The notes under the pieces are model-generated. The model made no database searches, was not told the origin of the DNA, and saw only the letters and a program-made list of their open reading frames with translations. A stretch of DNA of 64,000 nt, taken from positions 1 through 64,000 of the forward strand of contig CAIRYK010000071.1 in the NCBI GenBank assembly GCA_903882805.1, read 5' to 3'. A program made the translations under genes and the position numbers. Shown in pieces: positions 19,618 through 29,282 of this stretch. How positions within the stretch are numbered: position 1 is the stretch's first letter; each line of letters opens with the position of its first letter. This DNA comes from an uncultured Bacteroidota bacterium. Its GTDB lineage: Bacteria > Bacteroidota > Bacteroidia > Chitinophagales > Chitinophagaceae.

Positions 19618-20751
19618 ATGAACAAAATTATAGTTGCTGCTTTTTTGTTGTTAGCGTGCAAGACAAGCCAGGCTCAAACCGTTCGTGCGCGAGATTTGGG
19701 TATACTATTCGAAGGAGCAACCGGCAAATACAATGCAATTACCGATGTGCATAATGTGCTTGTAGGCTACCAAACAAAAATTAAGGATAGCGGCGCTAAA
19801 GCGGTGCGTACCGGCGTAACAGTAATATTGCCCAACGGAAAATCGAACAAACCAACGCCTGCAGGCTGGTTTTGCCTAAATGGCGACGGTGAAATGACAG
19901 GCACTACAGTGATAGACGAATATGGTTTCAACTTTGGCGCCATAGGCATTACCAATACCAACAGCGTTGGCGTAGTGCGCGATGCCATTGGCGAATGGAA
20001 CATAAAAAACTTTGCCACAAACGATATGCTTGATTTCTCGTTTGGATTGCCCGTGGTGGCCGAAACATACGATGGCATACTCAACGATATAAACGGACTG
20101 CACATAAGCAAAAAAGATGTTTTTGCGGCCCTCGGCAGCGCCCACTCCGGACCAATAGAGGAAGGCAATGTAGGCGGAGGCACAGGCATGGCCCTATTCT
20201 TGTTCAAGGGCGGTAGCGGCACATCGTCGCGCATAGTGCAGATAGACACTGCACGGTATACGGTTGGGGCTTTTGTGCAGGGCAATTTTGGCGGACGAAA
20301 AGACCTAATGATTGCCGGTATACCTATGGGGGCTGAACTAACAGAACTGATGCCTGTAGTTAATGCTCGCAAAAAAGACGGGTCGATAATTGTTGTAATA
20401 GCCACCGATGCACCTTTTCTGCCATCGCAACTAAAGTTGCTGGCCAAGCGCGCAACCATGGGCGTGGCGCGTACAGGGGGATTTGCACGCAACAGCTCGG
20501 GCGATATCTTTTTGGCTTTCTCAACAAAAGGGCCGATTGATAACAATAACAGTACTTTGCAAACCTGGCAGTCTATACCAAAGGAGCAACTCGATAAATT
20601 TTATATAGCCGTGGCGCAGGCAACCGAAGAAGCAATAATCAATGCAATGGTTGCCGCGAAAACTATGACTGGCTATAATGGCAACACTGTATATGCCCTA
20701 CCCCACGCTCGGGTTAAGGAACTACTGAAGAAATACGGTCGCAAACAATAA
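19618..20751 (+). CDS. P1 (S58, DmpA-like) family aminopeptidase, secreted
   Basis: Likely start MNKIIVAAFLLLACKTSQAQ; ITDVHNVLVGYQT, GAIGITNTNSVGVVRDAI, GNVGGGTGMALFLFKGGSGTSSR. Confidence 0.85.
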   Translation: MNKIIVAAFLLLACKTSQAQTVRARDLGILFEGATGKYNAITDVHNVLVGYQTKIKDSGAKAVRTGVTVILPNGKSNKPTPAGWFCLNGDGEMTGTTVIDEYGFNFGAIGITNTNSVGVVRDAIGEWNIKNFATNDMLDFSFGLPVVAETYDGILNDINGLHISKKDVFAALGSAHSGPIEEGNVGGGTGMALFLFKGGSGTSSRIVQIDTARYTVGAFVQGNFGGRKDLMIAGIPMGAELTELMPVVNARKKDGSIIVVIATDAPFLPSQLKLLAKRATMGVARTGGFARNSSGDIFLAFSTKGPIDNNNSTLQTWQSIPKEQLDKFYIAVAQATEEAIINAMVAAKTMTGYNGNTVYALPHARVKELLKKYGRKQ

Positions 20752-20757
20752 ACTGCC

Positions 20758-21504
20758 CTATCCTGTATGGCGTTTACAGCTTTTATCTGCAATGTACCAA
20801 TGGAGTGGTATAGAGAGCGCTACTACAAGCGTAAGCAGCGTGAGCGATGTAAATGAACCACTACCGATAGTTTTTGTAGGCGCCACGTCGGTGGTTATCC
20901 GGTACACAATATTGCAGGCCCAGTGCACGCCAAGTGTATACCATAACGACCGGGTAACTACTAGCGGAATTGCCAGACTAATACCAGTAACCAACAAATA
21001 GACGAGGATAGCGGGTCCGTTTGTGAGCTTGTGTACATGATTGAGCACATATACCATCGCTGAAAAAATAATAAATGCCGTAGACGAATACTTTGGCGGC
21101 CAATGGGCATATATATACGCGCGTGTAACTATATCCTCTGCAAGCGAGGGAAGAAACACACCTGCTGCAAATATCGCTGCTTGCTTCAGCACGGCGGCGG
21201 CAGGCGGCACAGCAATTACTTGCTCCAAACCCAGAGCCAGCGATAGTGCAAACGACGAAAAATAAACAACCAGTCCAAGACCCAAACCTATCGCAAGGCG
21301 CCCTGCACCGCCCCTGCCCGGCGCAAGCCCCGTTTCCCGCAGCCCATCCCTACCCTGCAGCCGAGCCATAGTATAAGCTACGCAGGGAACAAGCGCCATG
21401 AGCCCAAGAAAAAGCGGTATGTTGTTTTGATAATATATAGCCGATTCGGCAAGCTGGTAAATGCCAAATAATACTACAAAACCCGTTACCGCTTTGATAC
21501 TCAT
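20758..21504 (-). CDS. CPBP family intramembrane protease-like protein
   Basis: Polytopic; SLAEDIVTRAYIY (E-D-x3-R variant), GVHWACNIVY. Confidence 0.65.
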   Translation of the reverse strand: MSIKAVTGFVVLFGIYQLAESAIYYQNNIPLFLGLMALVPCVAYTMARLQGRDGLRETGLAPGRGGAGRLAIGLGLGLVVYFSSFALSLALGLEQVIAVPPAAAVLKQAAIFAAGVFLPSLAEDIVTRAYIYAHWPPKYSSTAFIIFSAMVYVLNHVHKLTNGPAILVYLLVTGISLAIPLVVTRSLWYTLGVHWACNIVYRITTDVAPTKTIGSGSFTSLTLLTLVVALSIPLHWYIADKSCKRHTG

Positions 21505-21520
21505 ATACTTACAACAATTG

Positions 21521-22072
21521 CTAAAATGTATACCCTATATGCACAGTCGGAAAGATAGAAAATGAATTTGACTCGTAATTGTACCCCTTAAAATTAGGCT
21601 CTTTTATGGGTATATTGTAGTCTACACTGAACCATGGAGTTATGTACAAATTTTTAAATGCCGTGTTTTTGAAGAAGAAGAATCTATAGCCGGTATGTAT
21701 ACCTATGCTTACTATATGTTCGTCCAATTGCTGCCGGCTCTCTGTATGTTTAATATCACTGATGCCATAGCCACAGCCTATTCCAGCAAACCACGTTTCT
21801 TTTTTATTGAGTAACCGGTTGAGTTTTATACCGGCGCCTTTGGTGTATACTTCAAATCCTTTGTTGCCGGTATAACCTTCAGGTTGAGTTATAGCAAAAA
21901 CTCCTATATCGCCACGCCAGTGGTTGTGCACTACTATACCGTGTAATGAACACCCTTTTAACGCATACGCTATAGGGTCTATTTCAACTTCAAATCTTGT
22001 TTTTCTTATGTCTTGCGCATTAACTGCGGTAATGCTCAGGGCGGCAATCGCCATAATTGTCAACTTTTTCAT
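21521..22072 (-). CDS. Hypothetical outer-membrane-like protein
   Basis: Likely start MKKLTIMAIAALSITAVNAQ; ends FPTVHIGYTF with beta-barrel-like pattern. Confidence 0.6.
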   Translation of the reverse strand: MKKLTIMAIAALSITAVNAQDIRKTRFEVEIDPIAYALKGCSLHGIVVHNHWRGDIGVFAITQPEGYTGNKGFEVYTKGAGIKLNRLLNKKETWFAGIGCGYGISDIKHTESRQQLDEHIVSIGIHTGYRFFFFKNTAFKNLYITPWFSVDYNIPIKEPNFKGYNYESNSFSIFPTVHIGYTF

Positions 22073-22169
22073 CTCTTTTTTTATTTTGTTAAAGGAGTTC
22101 CACTCCATGCCGGCAACAGCCAACACAGTTAGATAATTTTCATTATTTTTATTTCTATTTTTTGCTACA

Positions 22170-22622
22170 CTAAACACCAAACTGTCGAAGATGATGATCG
22201 AGGTGTAGCCATGCTGCCCGCCCCCATTGCTTTGTAGTCAAGTATCCGAATGATGGATGCAACAATCTAAATTGATTACCCGGCTGTGCAAGTTTGCTCA
22301 CAATACGCACAAATTCACTTTTCTGTTCGTCAAAATGCACATCATGTGCAGCCCCAAGTGTATCGTTTATGGCTGCGCCCTTCCTGTTTTTAGGTATTCG
22401 GGGCGCTACATACAAGGCCAGAAAACGCACCATGTATTCCTTTAAAGTGGGCGGTTGGTAGGGTTGATTTGCTGTAAGCAGTTGTGTATTAGCCCGGTTG
22501 CAGTGTAGTAGCATTTCTGTGGCGTTCATTTTTCCCCATTGTGCTTTGTGCGTTTTTTCCAACTGCAGCGCCCTGCTTGTTAAATCATCAGCAACTCCGC
22601 GCGTCAAAATATTCTTCTTCAT
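22170..22622 (-). CDS. DUF1569 / DinB-like protein
   Basis: QWGKMNATEMLLHCNRANTQLL...HLDHHLRQFGV histidine pattern. Confidence 0.72.
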   Translation of the reverse strand: MKKNILTRGVADDLTSRALQLEKTHKAQWGKMNATEMLLHCNRANTQLLTANQPYQPPTLKEYMVRFLALYVAPRIPKNRKGAAINDTLGAAHDVHFDEQKSEFVRIVSKLAQPGNQFRLLHPSFGYLTTKQWGRAAWLHLDHHLRQFGV

Positions 22623-22638
22623 AAGTGATAGCGTGGTT

Positions 22639-23070
22639 TTATTGTTCGGCCAATAGTTTCAACGCATTGTTCATTTTTATGAAATTGTCGCGGGTGTCGG
22701 CGCCTATTTTTTTCAGTATCGGGCCGCTTAGCAATCCGCTGAAATTTTCGCCTTGCGTCAGTTTCACCTGACTTTCGTTCAGTTGTTCTATTTCAAAATA
22801 ATGATGTCCGTCAAAAATGCCCCTGAACCAAAGACTGCCCAACCAGTCGAAGTAAGCGTTCGGGCGCACAGTGAGCACAAGCGGCTTAAACACATAGGCT
22901 TTGCCTCCATTCCACATAGTGTTGGTTAGCCGTGCTCCTACCCTCAGCTCGCCTTCTATACTGTTTATAAAAGGGTTCCATGCGCCGTATGCCTTAAAGT
23001 TGGTAAGCGCCTGCCATACCCGTTCTTTCGGTGCATTGATGATAATTTCTGTTACTATTCTCTTGCTCAT
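22639..23070 (-). CDS. SRPBCC (START/AHSA1-like) domain protein
   Basis: MSKRIVTEIIINAPKERVWQALTNFKAYGAWNPFI. Confidence 0.82.
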   Translation of the reverse strand: MSKRIVTEIIINAPKERVWQALTNFKAYGAWNPFINSIEGELRVGARLTNTMWNGGKAYVFKPLVLTVRPNAYFDWLGSLWFRGIFDGHHYFEIEQLNESQVKLTQGENFSGLLSGPILKKIGADTRDNFIKMNNALKLLAEQ

Positions 23071-23151
23071 ACAATTGTTATTTGTTGATGCAAAAGTAGA
23101 TGGCGGTTTATGGGCCGCCATTAACAATTGTAAAGAAATTGGAAAACCGGA

Positions 23152-23721
23152 TTAATTTCTTCGTTTTCTTATCCGGCTCATGGACACTGGCGTTATGCCC
23201 AGAAACGATGCAATAATATGGTGTGGAACACGCAACAGAAGGTCGCCGTGCTGCGCTTCAAATTTCCTGTAGCGTTCTTCGGGGCTGTCTAAAATAAAAG
23301 ACGATAGCAACGCCTGGCCGTTTATAAATCGCTGTTCGGCTACTTTGCGAGCTAATAGATGCATTTTGGGTATTTCGTCGTATAGCCGCTCCAGCCGCGT
23401 ATGGCTTATTACCAGCAAATCGCATTCTTCAATAGTCTCCAGTGTTTGTATACTCGGCGTTTGCCGCAGAAAACTATCGTAGCTGCTTGCAAACAAATGC
23501 TCTTTGAAAATAAAGCCGGTAATCTCTTCACCATCCTTGGTATAATAGAGCCGCACCAGACCTTTGAGTATAAAAAACAGTTCGCGGGCCACCTTGCCTT
23601 CCTCGGCAAGCTTAAACTTTTTGGGAACCTGCCTAAAGGAAAATGCACTTTCGATCAGCATTTTCTCGCTGCTCGTAAAACTAACTATAGGATTGACATA
23701 CTTGTAAAAATCATCAAACAT
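23152..23721 (-). CDS. Crp/Fnr-family transcriptional regulator
   Basis: cNMP-binding-like region and C-term HHIIASFLGITPVSMSRIRKRRN HTH. Confidence 0.85.
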   Translation of the reverse strand: MFDDFYKYVNPIVSFTSSEKMLIESAFSFRQVPKKFKLAEEGKVARELFFILKGLVRLYYTKDGEEITGFIFKEHLFASSYDSFLRQTPSIQTLETIEECDLLVISHTRLERLYDEIPKMHLLARKVAEQRFINGQALLSSFILDSPEERYRKFEAQHGDLLLRVPHHIIASFLGITPVSMSRIRKRRN

Positions 23722-23775
23722 ATCTACAATACGTTGCTCAGAAATTCAAAAAAACTATCTCAAACCCAATTTTCA

Positions 23776-24843
23776 TCAGGCTTTTACAATTATTGTTTTA
23801 TCTGCTTTAGCTACCATTTTACCCACAGATGTGCAAAAAGCTTCAAGCCCGTATTGCTGTAATACTGCTTTCACCTCTTCCAATCCTTGGGGATCAACAG
23901 CTATCAGCAAGCCGCCATTGGTCTGAGGGTCGGGCAGCAGGCTGAATGCCTGCATCACATCTACTCCGGCCTCAAAGGTTATTTTGGCGCTGTAGGCATT
24001 CCAGTTGCGGTAGGTGGCGTCGGGTACTATTCGCTGCGCCAGGTACTCTGCTACGCCCTCCATTTTGGGCAGGTTGTTGTAGTATATTTCTGCGCTTAGT
24101 CCGCTACCAGCCGCCATTTCTATCAGGTGCCCCGCAAGTCCAAAACCAGTTACGTCGGTCATTGCCGTCACTGCTTTCAGTTTGCCCAGGGCAGCGCCTA
24201 CCTTGTTCAGCGTGGTCATTTGCGCTACCAGCGCGGCTGCATGTTCGTCTTTTAGCGCTCCGCGCTTTTGCGCCGTCGCCAGTATGCCCGTACCCAGGGG
24301 CTTGGTAAGCAGCAGCAAATCGCCCTCTGTTGCCGTGTTGTTTTGTTTAAGGTGGGCTATATCGCACAGTCCATTCACAGACAGCCCAAACACCGGCTCC
24401 AGCGAATCTATACTGTGTCCGCCCGCCAGCGGAATGCCCGCATCGGCGCACGTAGCGCGCGCGCCTTCCATTACCCTCCGCGCCAGCGAAGCCGGAAGTT
24501 TGTCTATGGGCCAGCCCAAAATAGCGAGCGCCATTACTGGGGCGCCGCCCATAGCGTACACATCGCTAATGGCATTGGCCGCAGCTATCCGTCCATAGTC
24601 GTAGGAGTCGTCTACTATGGGCATAAAAAAATCGGTGGTGGCTATCAGCGCCTTGCCGTTGCCTATGTCGTAGGCGGCAGCATCGTCGGCGCTGCTGTTG
24701 CCAACCAGCAGTTGCGGGTATTCCGGCGCTGCAATATCTGTTTTTAAGGCCTCTTCGAGCACAGCAGGCGAAATTTTACAGCCACAGCCTGCGCCTCGCG
24801 AATATTGGGTAAGTTTTATATCGTTTGGGTTATCCATTTTCAT
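23776..24843 (-). CDS. selD: Selenide, water dikinase (Cys-type)
   Basis: LTQYSRGAGCGCKISPAVLEEAL; ALIATTDFFMPIVDDSYDYGRIAAANAISDVYAMGG; VTGFGLAGHLIEMA. Confidence 0.95.
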   Translation of the reverse strand: MKMDNPNDIKLTQYSRGAGCGCKISPAVLEEALKTDIAAPEYPQLLVGNSSADDAAAYDIGNGKALIATTDFFMPIVDDSYDYGRIAAANAISDVYAMGGAPVMALAILGWPIDKLPASLARRVMEGARATCADAGIPLAGGHSIDSLEPVFGLSVNGLCDIAHLKQNNTATEGDLLLLTKPLGTGILATAQKRGALKDEHAAALVAQMTTLNKVGAALGKLKAVTAMTDVTGFGLAGHLIEMAAGSGLSAEIYYNNLPKMEGVAEYLAQRIVPDATYRNWNAYSAKITFEAGVDVMQAFSLLPDPQTNGGLLIAVDPQGLEEVKAVLQQYGLEAFCTSVGKMVAKADKTIIVKA

Positions 24844-26011
24844 TGGTTTTTTCTACCAGCGCCCGGCTGTTGGCAACTGTATCTACGCCAGGGCAGGCAA
24901 TATTTTTTCTATAATAAATTGGGTAAACAACAAAAGTTGCGCCTGCTGCCTTTGCCATTAAAAAAGCCTGCGCGGTTGCCACCGGGCAATACACATAGCG
25001 CAGGGCCCTTGCCAGCGCATTTTGCTGGTCGCGGGTTTTTATACCCCGTTCATAATATTTATCGTAATAGGCAAGCAATATGCGGAAGGCGGACCTGACA
25101 TCGCCGGCATCCAGATAGCGAATAGCCTGCCGCGCCTGCTCGTTGCCCAGCCTTTTTTGTATTCTGGTTACTGCATCAATCAGCGCCGGAAGTTGAATTC
25201 GGCCATATTCATCCATAATGTGCTGCAACCTGCTATCGAAATCGATAAGCAGGTAATAAACTGGCGCCATGCGCATGCGCTGCCACAACCCACCGGGTAT
25301 GTTTATACCGCCTATACGCTGACTTTCGTCTTCTACCCATATAGCTTCCCGGCTGCCATGATTCTGCACAACAGCAAACAATTCGGCAGCCAGGTCATTT
25401 TCAAATTGCTCCTGAGTTGGCTGTACCTTGTCTACCCCGCCAAATGCCGACCCTTTATGTCGGGCAATACCTTCCAGATCTATTACCGGCTTGCCCGCGC
25501 GGTGCAACTCCTGCAGTACCACGGTTTTACCCGAACCTGTGTATCCACCTAACACCTTTAACCTGTAGGGAATTTTAAATTGCTGCAACACCCAATTTCG
25601 ATAAGCTTTATATCCGCCCTTGAGCGTAACCACCCTGAACCCGTATAGATTGAGCAACCAAGCCACCCCGCCGCTGCGCATACCCCCGCGCCAGCAGTGC
25701 ACCAGTACTGTATTGTTTTTATCGCCGGCGGGTACCCATCCGTTGGCAGCGCGATCGGCCAGCAGGGCTTCTACCTCTTCCACCATTTTGCGCATCTTAG
25801 GGCCAAAATAGTCCAGGCCCTCTTTTATTGCCTGCTCCCTGCTTTGCTGTTTGTAGGCAGTGCCCACCACTTTGCGTTCCTCATCGGTAAATAAGGGCAT
25901 GCTATAGGCGCCGGGTATATGGGCTTGCCGGTATTCGCCAGGCGAGCGCACATCGATAACAGGATAACGCTGCGCCCATGCCAAAAAATCATCTATCCGG
26001 AGTTGCTGCAT
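24830..26011 (-). CDS. mnmH: tRNA 2-selenouridine synthase
   Basis: Rhodanese VLVHCWRGGMRSGGVAWLLNLYGFRVVTLKGGYKAYR plus P-loop VLGGYTGSGKTVVLQEL; overlaps selD by 14 bp. Confidence 0.94.
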   Translation of the reverse strand: MQQLRIDDFLAWAQRYPVIDVRSPGEYRQAHIPGAYSMPLFTDEERKVVGTAYKQQSREQAIKEGLDYFGPKMRKMVEEVEALLADRAANGWVPAGDKNNTVLVHCWRGGMRSGGVAWLLNLYGFRVVTLKGGYKAYRNWVLQQFKIPYRLKVLGGYTGSGKTVVLQELHRAGKPVIDLEGIARHKGSAFGGVDKVQPTQEQFENDLAAELFAVVQNHGSREAIWVEDESQRIGGINIPGGLWQRMRMAPVYYLLIDFDSRLQHIMDEYGRIQLPALIDAVTRIQKRLGNEQARQAIRYLDAGDVRSAFRILLAYYDKYYERGIKTRDQQNALARALRYVYCPVATAQAFLMAKAAGATFVVYPIYYRKNIACPGVDTVANSRALVEKTNENG

Positions 26012-26157
26012 GAAATAGTCCGGCCATTTTGAACCGCAATGGTAAAATTAGGAAATTACCCGACTATGCCCGCATTCAATTACCCGCTGCAATGAAAAAG
26101 CCCCAGACCTAAACAAGCCCGGGGCAAATCACCAAATCACACAAACCACTAACTATT

Positions 26158-26712
26158 TTAAGGAAGCAATACCTGATCAATTACATGTATCACTCCGTTT
26201 TTCTGATAAACGTCTTTTATAGTTATCATCGCCGTATGGCCGCCATGATCTTTTACCATCAGGTTCTTACCTTTTTGCATTATGGTCAATTCTTCTCCCT
26301 GCACTGTTTTCAGCATAGTTGAGCCTTTGCCCATTTTCACTTTTCCCATCAGCGCCTTTGCATCCATAGCGCCTGCTACCACATGGTAGGTGAGCACAGC
26401 GGTCAGCTTACCTTTATTTTCGGGCTTAAGCAGATTATCTACTGTGCCGGCCGGCAGCTTACCGAAAGCCGCATTGGTAGGTGCAAATACCGTAAACGGC
26501 CCAGCGCCCTGCAAGGTTTCTACAAGCCCCGCAGCCTTAACTGCTGCTACCAGCGTGGTGTGGTCTTTAGAGTTCACTGCGTTCTCTACAATGTTCTTGG
26601 TAGGATACATAGCCGCTCCGCCTACCATTACTGTGTTCTGGGCATAGGTATGGATGTTAGCCCCGGCTGCAAGCGCCAATGTCATTACTGGAATCAAAAA
26701 AATACGTTTCAT
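26158..26712 (-). CDS. Fasciclin-domain protein
   Basis: GAGPFTVFAPTNAAFGKLPAGTVDNLLKPENKGKLTAVLTYHVVAG. Confidence 0.92.
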   Translation of the reverse strand: MKRIFLIPVMTLALAAGANIHTYAQNTVMVGGAAMYPTKNIVENAVNSKDHTTLVAAVKAAGLVETLQGAGPFTVFAPTNAAFGKLPAGTVDNLLKPENKGKLTAVLTYHVVAGAMDAKALMGKVKMGKGSTMLKTVQGEELTIMQKGKNLMVKDHGGHTAMITIKDVYQKNGVIHVIDQVLLP

Positions 26713-26913
26713 ACTTCTGGCGTTTTTGTTTGTTTTAATTGTTTTACACTATCATTTACGATGCCAGAGGAAGAGTAGATTTTATTGAAGCAAAAAACTT
26801 TTTCCTACCGCCCGGCATGCCAAAATGCAGCTACATTTACGGTATAACCTTACATTTGCGACCAAACATTTTCTACTTTTATCGGGGCATGCCCCAATTC
26901 TTCCGCAATATTT

Positions 26914-28047
26914 ATGCAAGATCTGAGCGTTTTTTTTGAACAGGAGCATTTTATAGAAACCAAGGCGCCAAACGCCTACCAACCACTACAATGGGGCGCA
27001 AACATAGTATGCGCTACGCAAAAGTCGTTTCACTGGGGCGATGCCGACGTGGTGATTGTGGGCTGTGGCGACCGCAGAGGTCAAGACAGAAATGCGCCCT
27101 ACAGTCACAGCGCCAATGCTGTGCGTGAGGAACTATATAAAATGTATTACTGGCACAGCGACATAAAAATTGCCGACCTGGGCAATTTACTACCGGGGGC
27201 AACAATGGGCGATACCCGTGCATCGCTGGTTACTGTACTTACAGAAATATATAATGCGGGCAAAATAGCGTTGATACTGGGCGGTAGCCACGACCTGACG
27301 CTGCAACAGTATGAAGTTTTTAAAAAGGCTGAAAAGATGGCCGTAGCATCGGTTGCCGATATGCTGATAGATCTGGACGAGGCCGAAGAAATAAACGCCG
27401 GCAGCTACCTGATGGACATGCTTACGGAAACGCCTAATTTCATAACACACTACAGCCACATTGCGTTCCAGAGCTACTACGCTCATCCGCAGATGTTGGA
27501 AACGCTGGATAAACTACGTTTCGATTTTTACAGACTAGGTAAGGTAAAGGAAAACATAGACGATATAGAACCAGTATTGAGAAGCAGCGATATGTTTAGC
27601 TTCGACCTATCGGCAGTACGTTATTGCGACGCACCTGCAAACATAGCCGGCTCACCCAACGGACTAACCGGAGAAGAAGCATGCCAACTGACGCGCTATG
27701 CCGGTATGAGCCAGCAACTCACTTCGTTTGGTATATACGGTTTTAACGAAGAACACGACAGCCATGGCATGACCGCTCGCTTGCTGTCGCAGATGATCTG
27801 GTATTTTATAGATGGCTACCTGTTATGCAAAACAGAGTCGCGCCTAACGGAACGCGATGAATTCATGGTTTTTCACGTAAAATTTACAGATAACGATACT
27901 GAATTTCTGAAAAGTAAGCGCACTAACCGCTGGTGGATGAAACTACCTAACCAGACTTTTGTGCCCTGCTCTTACAACGACTACCTACTGGCCAGCGGCG
28001 ATGAACTACCAGAGCGCTGGCTGCGCGAGCAAGAAAGGCTGATGTAA
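26914..28047 (+). CDS. Arginase/formimidoylglutamase-fold protein with divergent metal site
   Basis: VVIVGCGDRRGQDRN, IALILGGSHDLTLQQYEVF, but DMLID in place of DxHxD and DLS in place of DxD. Confidence 0.75.
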   Translation: MQDLSVFFEQEHFIETKAPNAYQPLQWGANIVCATQKSFHWGDADVVIVGCGDRRGQDRNAPYSHSANAVREELYKMYYWHSDIKIADLGNLLPGATMGDTRASLVTVLTEIYNAGKIALILGGSHDLTLQQYEVFKKAEKMAVASVADMLIDLDEAEEINAGSYLMDMLTETPNFITHYSHIAFQSYYAHPQMLETLDKLRFDFYRLGKVKENIDDIEPVLRSSDMFSFDLSAVRYCDAPANIAGSPNGLTGEEACQLTRYAGMSQQLTSFGIYGFNEEHDSHGMTARLLSQMIWYFIDGYLLCKTESRLTERDEFMVFHVKFTDNDTEFLKSKRTNRWWMKLPNQTFVPCSYNDYLLASGDELPERWLREQERLM

Positions 28048-28198
28048 TACCATTTGGACATTAAAAATCGCCATGCTGGGATTGTTGCGACCCTCCGGGC
28101 GCAGCTAATAAATAATACATAACGCAACTACAAACCTGTAGCGCCTAACGGCGCAATGACATGCGCTGGCGGCGAATTTTAATCGATTTGGCATAATA
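28045..28198. repeat. Intergenic dispersed repeat, copy 1 (partner at 33248-33400)
   Basis: taatacc.tttggacattaaaaatcgccatg.(g)gggattgttgcgaccct.cggg(g)cgcag...ctacaaacctgtagcgcctaacggcgcaatgacat...ggcg.cgaattttaatcgatttgg shared with copy 2. Confidence 0.93.
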
Positions 28199-28212
28199 CT
28201 GCCTGAATATAA

Positions 28213-28252
28213 AAAAAACCTGCGAACCCCAAGAGGATTGCGCAGGTTTTTT
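28213..28252. terminator. Bidirectional hairpin terminator
   Basis: aaaaaacctgcg / cgcaggtttttt 12-bp stem between convergent genes. Confidence 0.85.
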
Positions 28253-28274
28253 ATTAGGGAAATAATACAATATT

Positions 28275-29063
28275 TTAAAATCCGTCGCCATCTATCAAGT
28301 TGCCGAGGCCGCCAAGCACACTGCCTTCTTCCTTGCGTTTTGATCCGCTATAGGCAAGTATTCTGCTGGCCAGTCGGCTGATAGGCAGGGTTTGTATCCA
28401 CACAGATCCCGGTCCGCGAAGCGTGGCAAAGAATACGCCCTCGCCGCCAAACAGTGTATTTTTAATACCGCCTACAAACTGAATATCGTATTGCACTGTA
28501 CTCATAAACGCTACTATACAACCGGTATCTATTTTGAGTAACTGCCCCGGAGCTAACTCACGGCGCAACACATGGCCGCCTGCATGTACAAAAGCCATAC
28601 CGTCGCCTTCCAGCTTTTCCATTATAAAACCCTCGCCGCCAAACAAACCGGTACCCAGTCTTTTCTGAAACTCAATACCAATTGCAACACCTTTGGCAGC
28701 GCACAAAAACGCATCTTTTTGGCAGATAACCTTACCGCCAAGACGTGCAAGATTCATAGGAATGATCTTACCGGGATAGGGCGATGCAAACGAAACTCTT
28801 TTCTTACCCATACCCACATTGGTGTACGAGGTCATAAACAGGCTCTCGCCCACCAGCAAGCGCTTACCCGCGCTAAACAACTTACTCATCAGTCCGCCCT
28901 GCTGCTGACTGCCATCGCCAAAAATGGTTTCCATTTGTATACCATCTTCCATCATCATAAAGGCGCCCGCCTCTGCCATTACGGTTTCGTTGGGGTCCAG
29001 TTCCACTTCCACATACTGCATTTCCTCCCCATATATCTGGTAGTCTATTTCATGGTTTTGCAT
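28275..29063 (-). CDS. AIM24 / TIGR00266 family protein
   Basis: VELDPNETVMAEAGAFMMMEDGI..., GEGFIMEKLEGDGMAFVHAGG, LRGPGSVWIQTLPISRLASRI. Confidence 0.88.
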   Translation of the reverse strand: MQNHEIDYQIYGEEMQYVEVELDPNETVMAEAGAFMMMEDGIQMETIFGDGSQQQGGLMSKLFSAGKRLLVGESLFMTSYTNVGMGKKRVSFASPYPGKIIPMNLARLGGKVICQKDAFLCAAKGVAIGIEFQKRLGTGLFGGEGFIMEKLEGDGMAFVHAGGHVLRRELAPGQLLKIDTGCIVAFMSTVQYDIQFVGGIKNTLFGGEGVFFATLRGPGSVWIQTLPISRLASRILAYSGSKRKEEGSVLGGLGNLIDGDGF

Positions 29064-29282
29064 AACTCTTGTGTTTTTTTGCGGCTAAAATTAAGGGATT
29101 TAGGCATTACTAAAAATGCCCATGTGCATAGATTTTATGTTAAATATAGAATCTGTCGCAAACTAATTTTGGAATTCACAGGCAATCTGGCCTCCCGGCG
29201 CAAATAGACCCACAAAATACAGCCTCGAAAAGAGCAATTTCTACTGAAATACGCTATTTTTAATGTTTAAAATTCGGATGTT

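Noticed and set aside
19767-20546. 259-aa minus ORF
   Set aside because: Antisense to the S58/DmpA peptidase gene; no recognisable domain.
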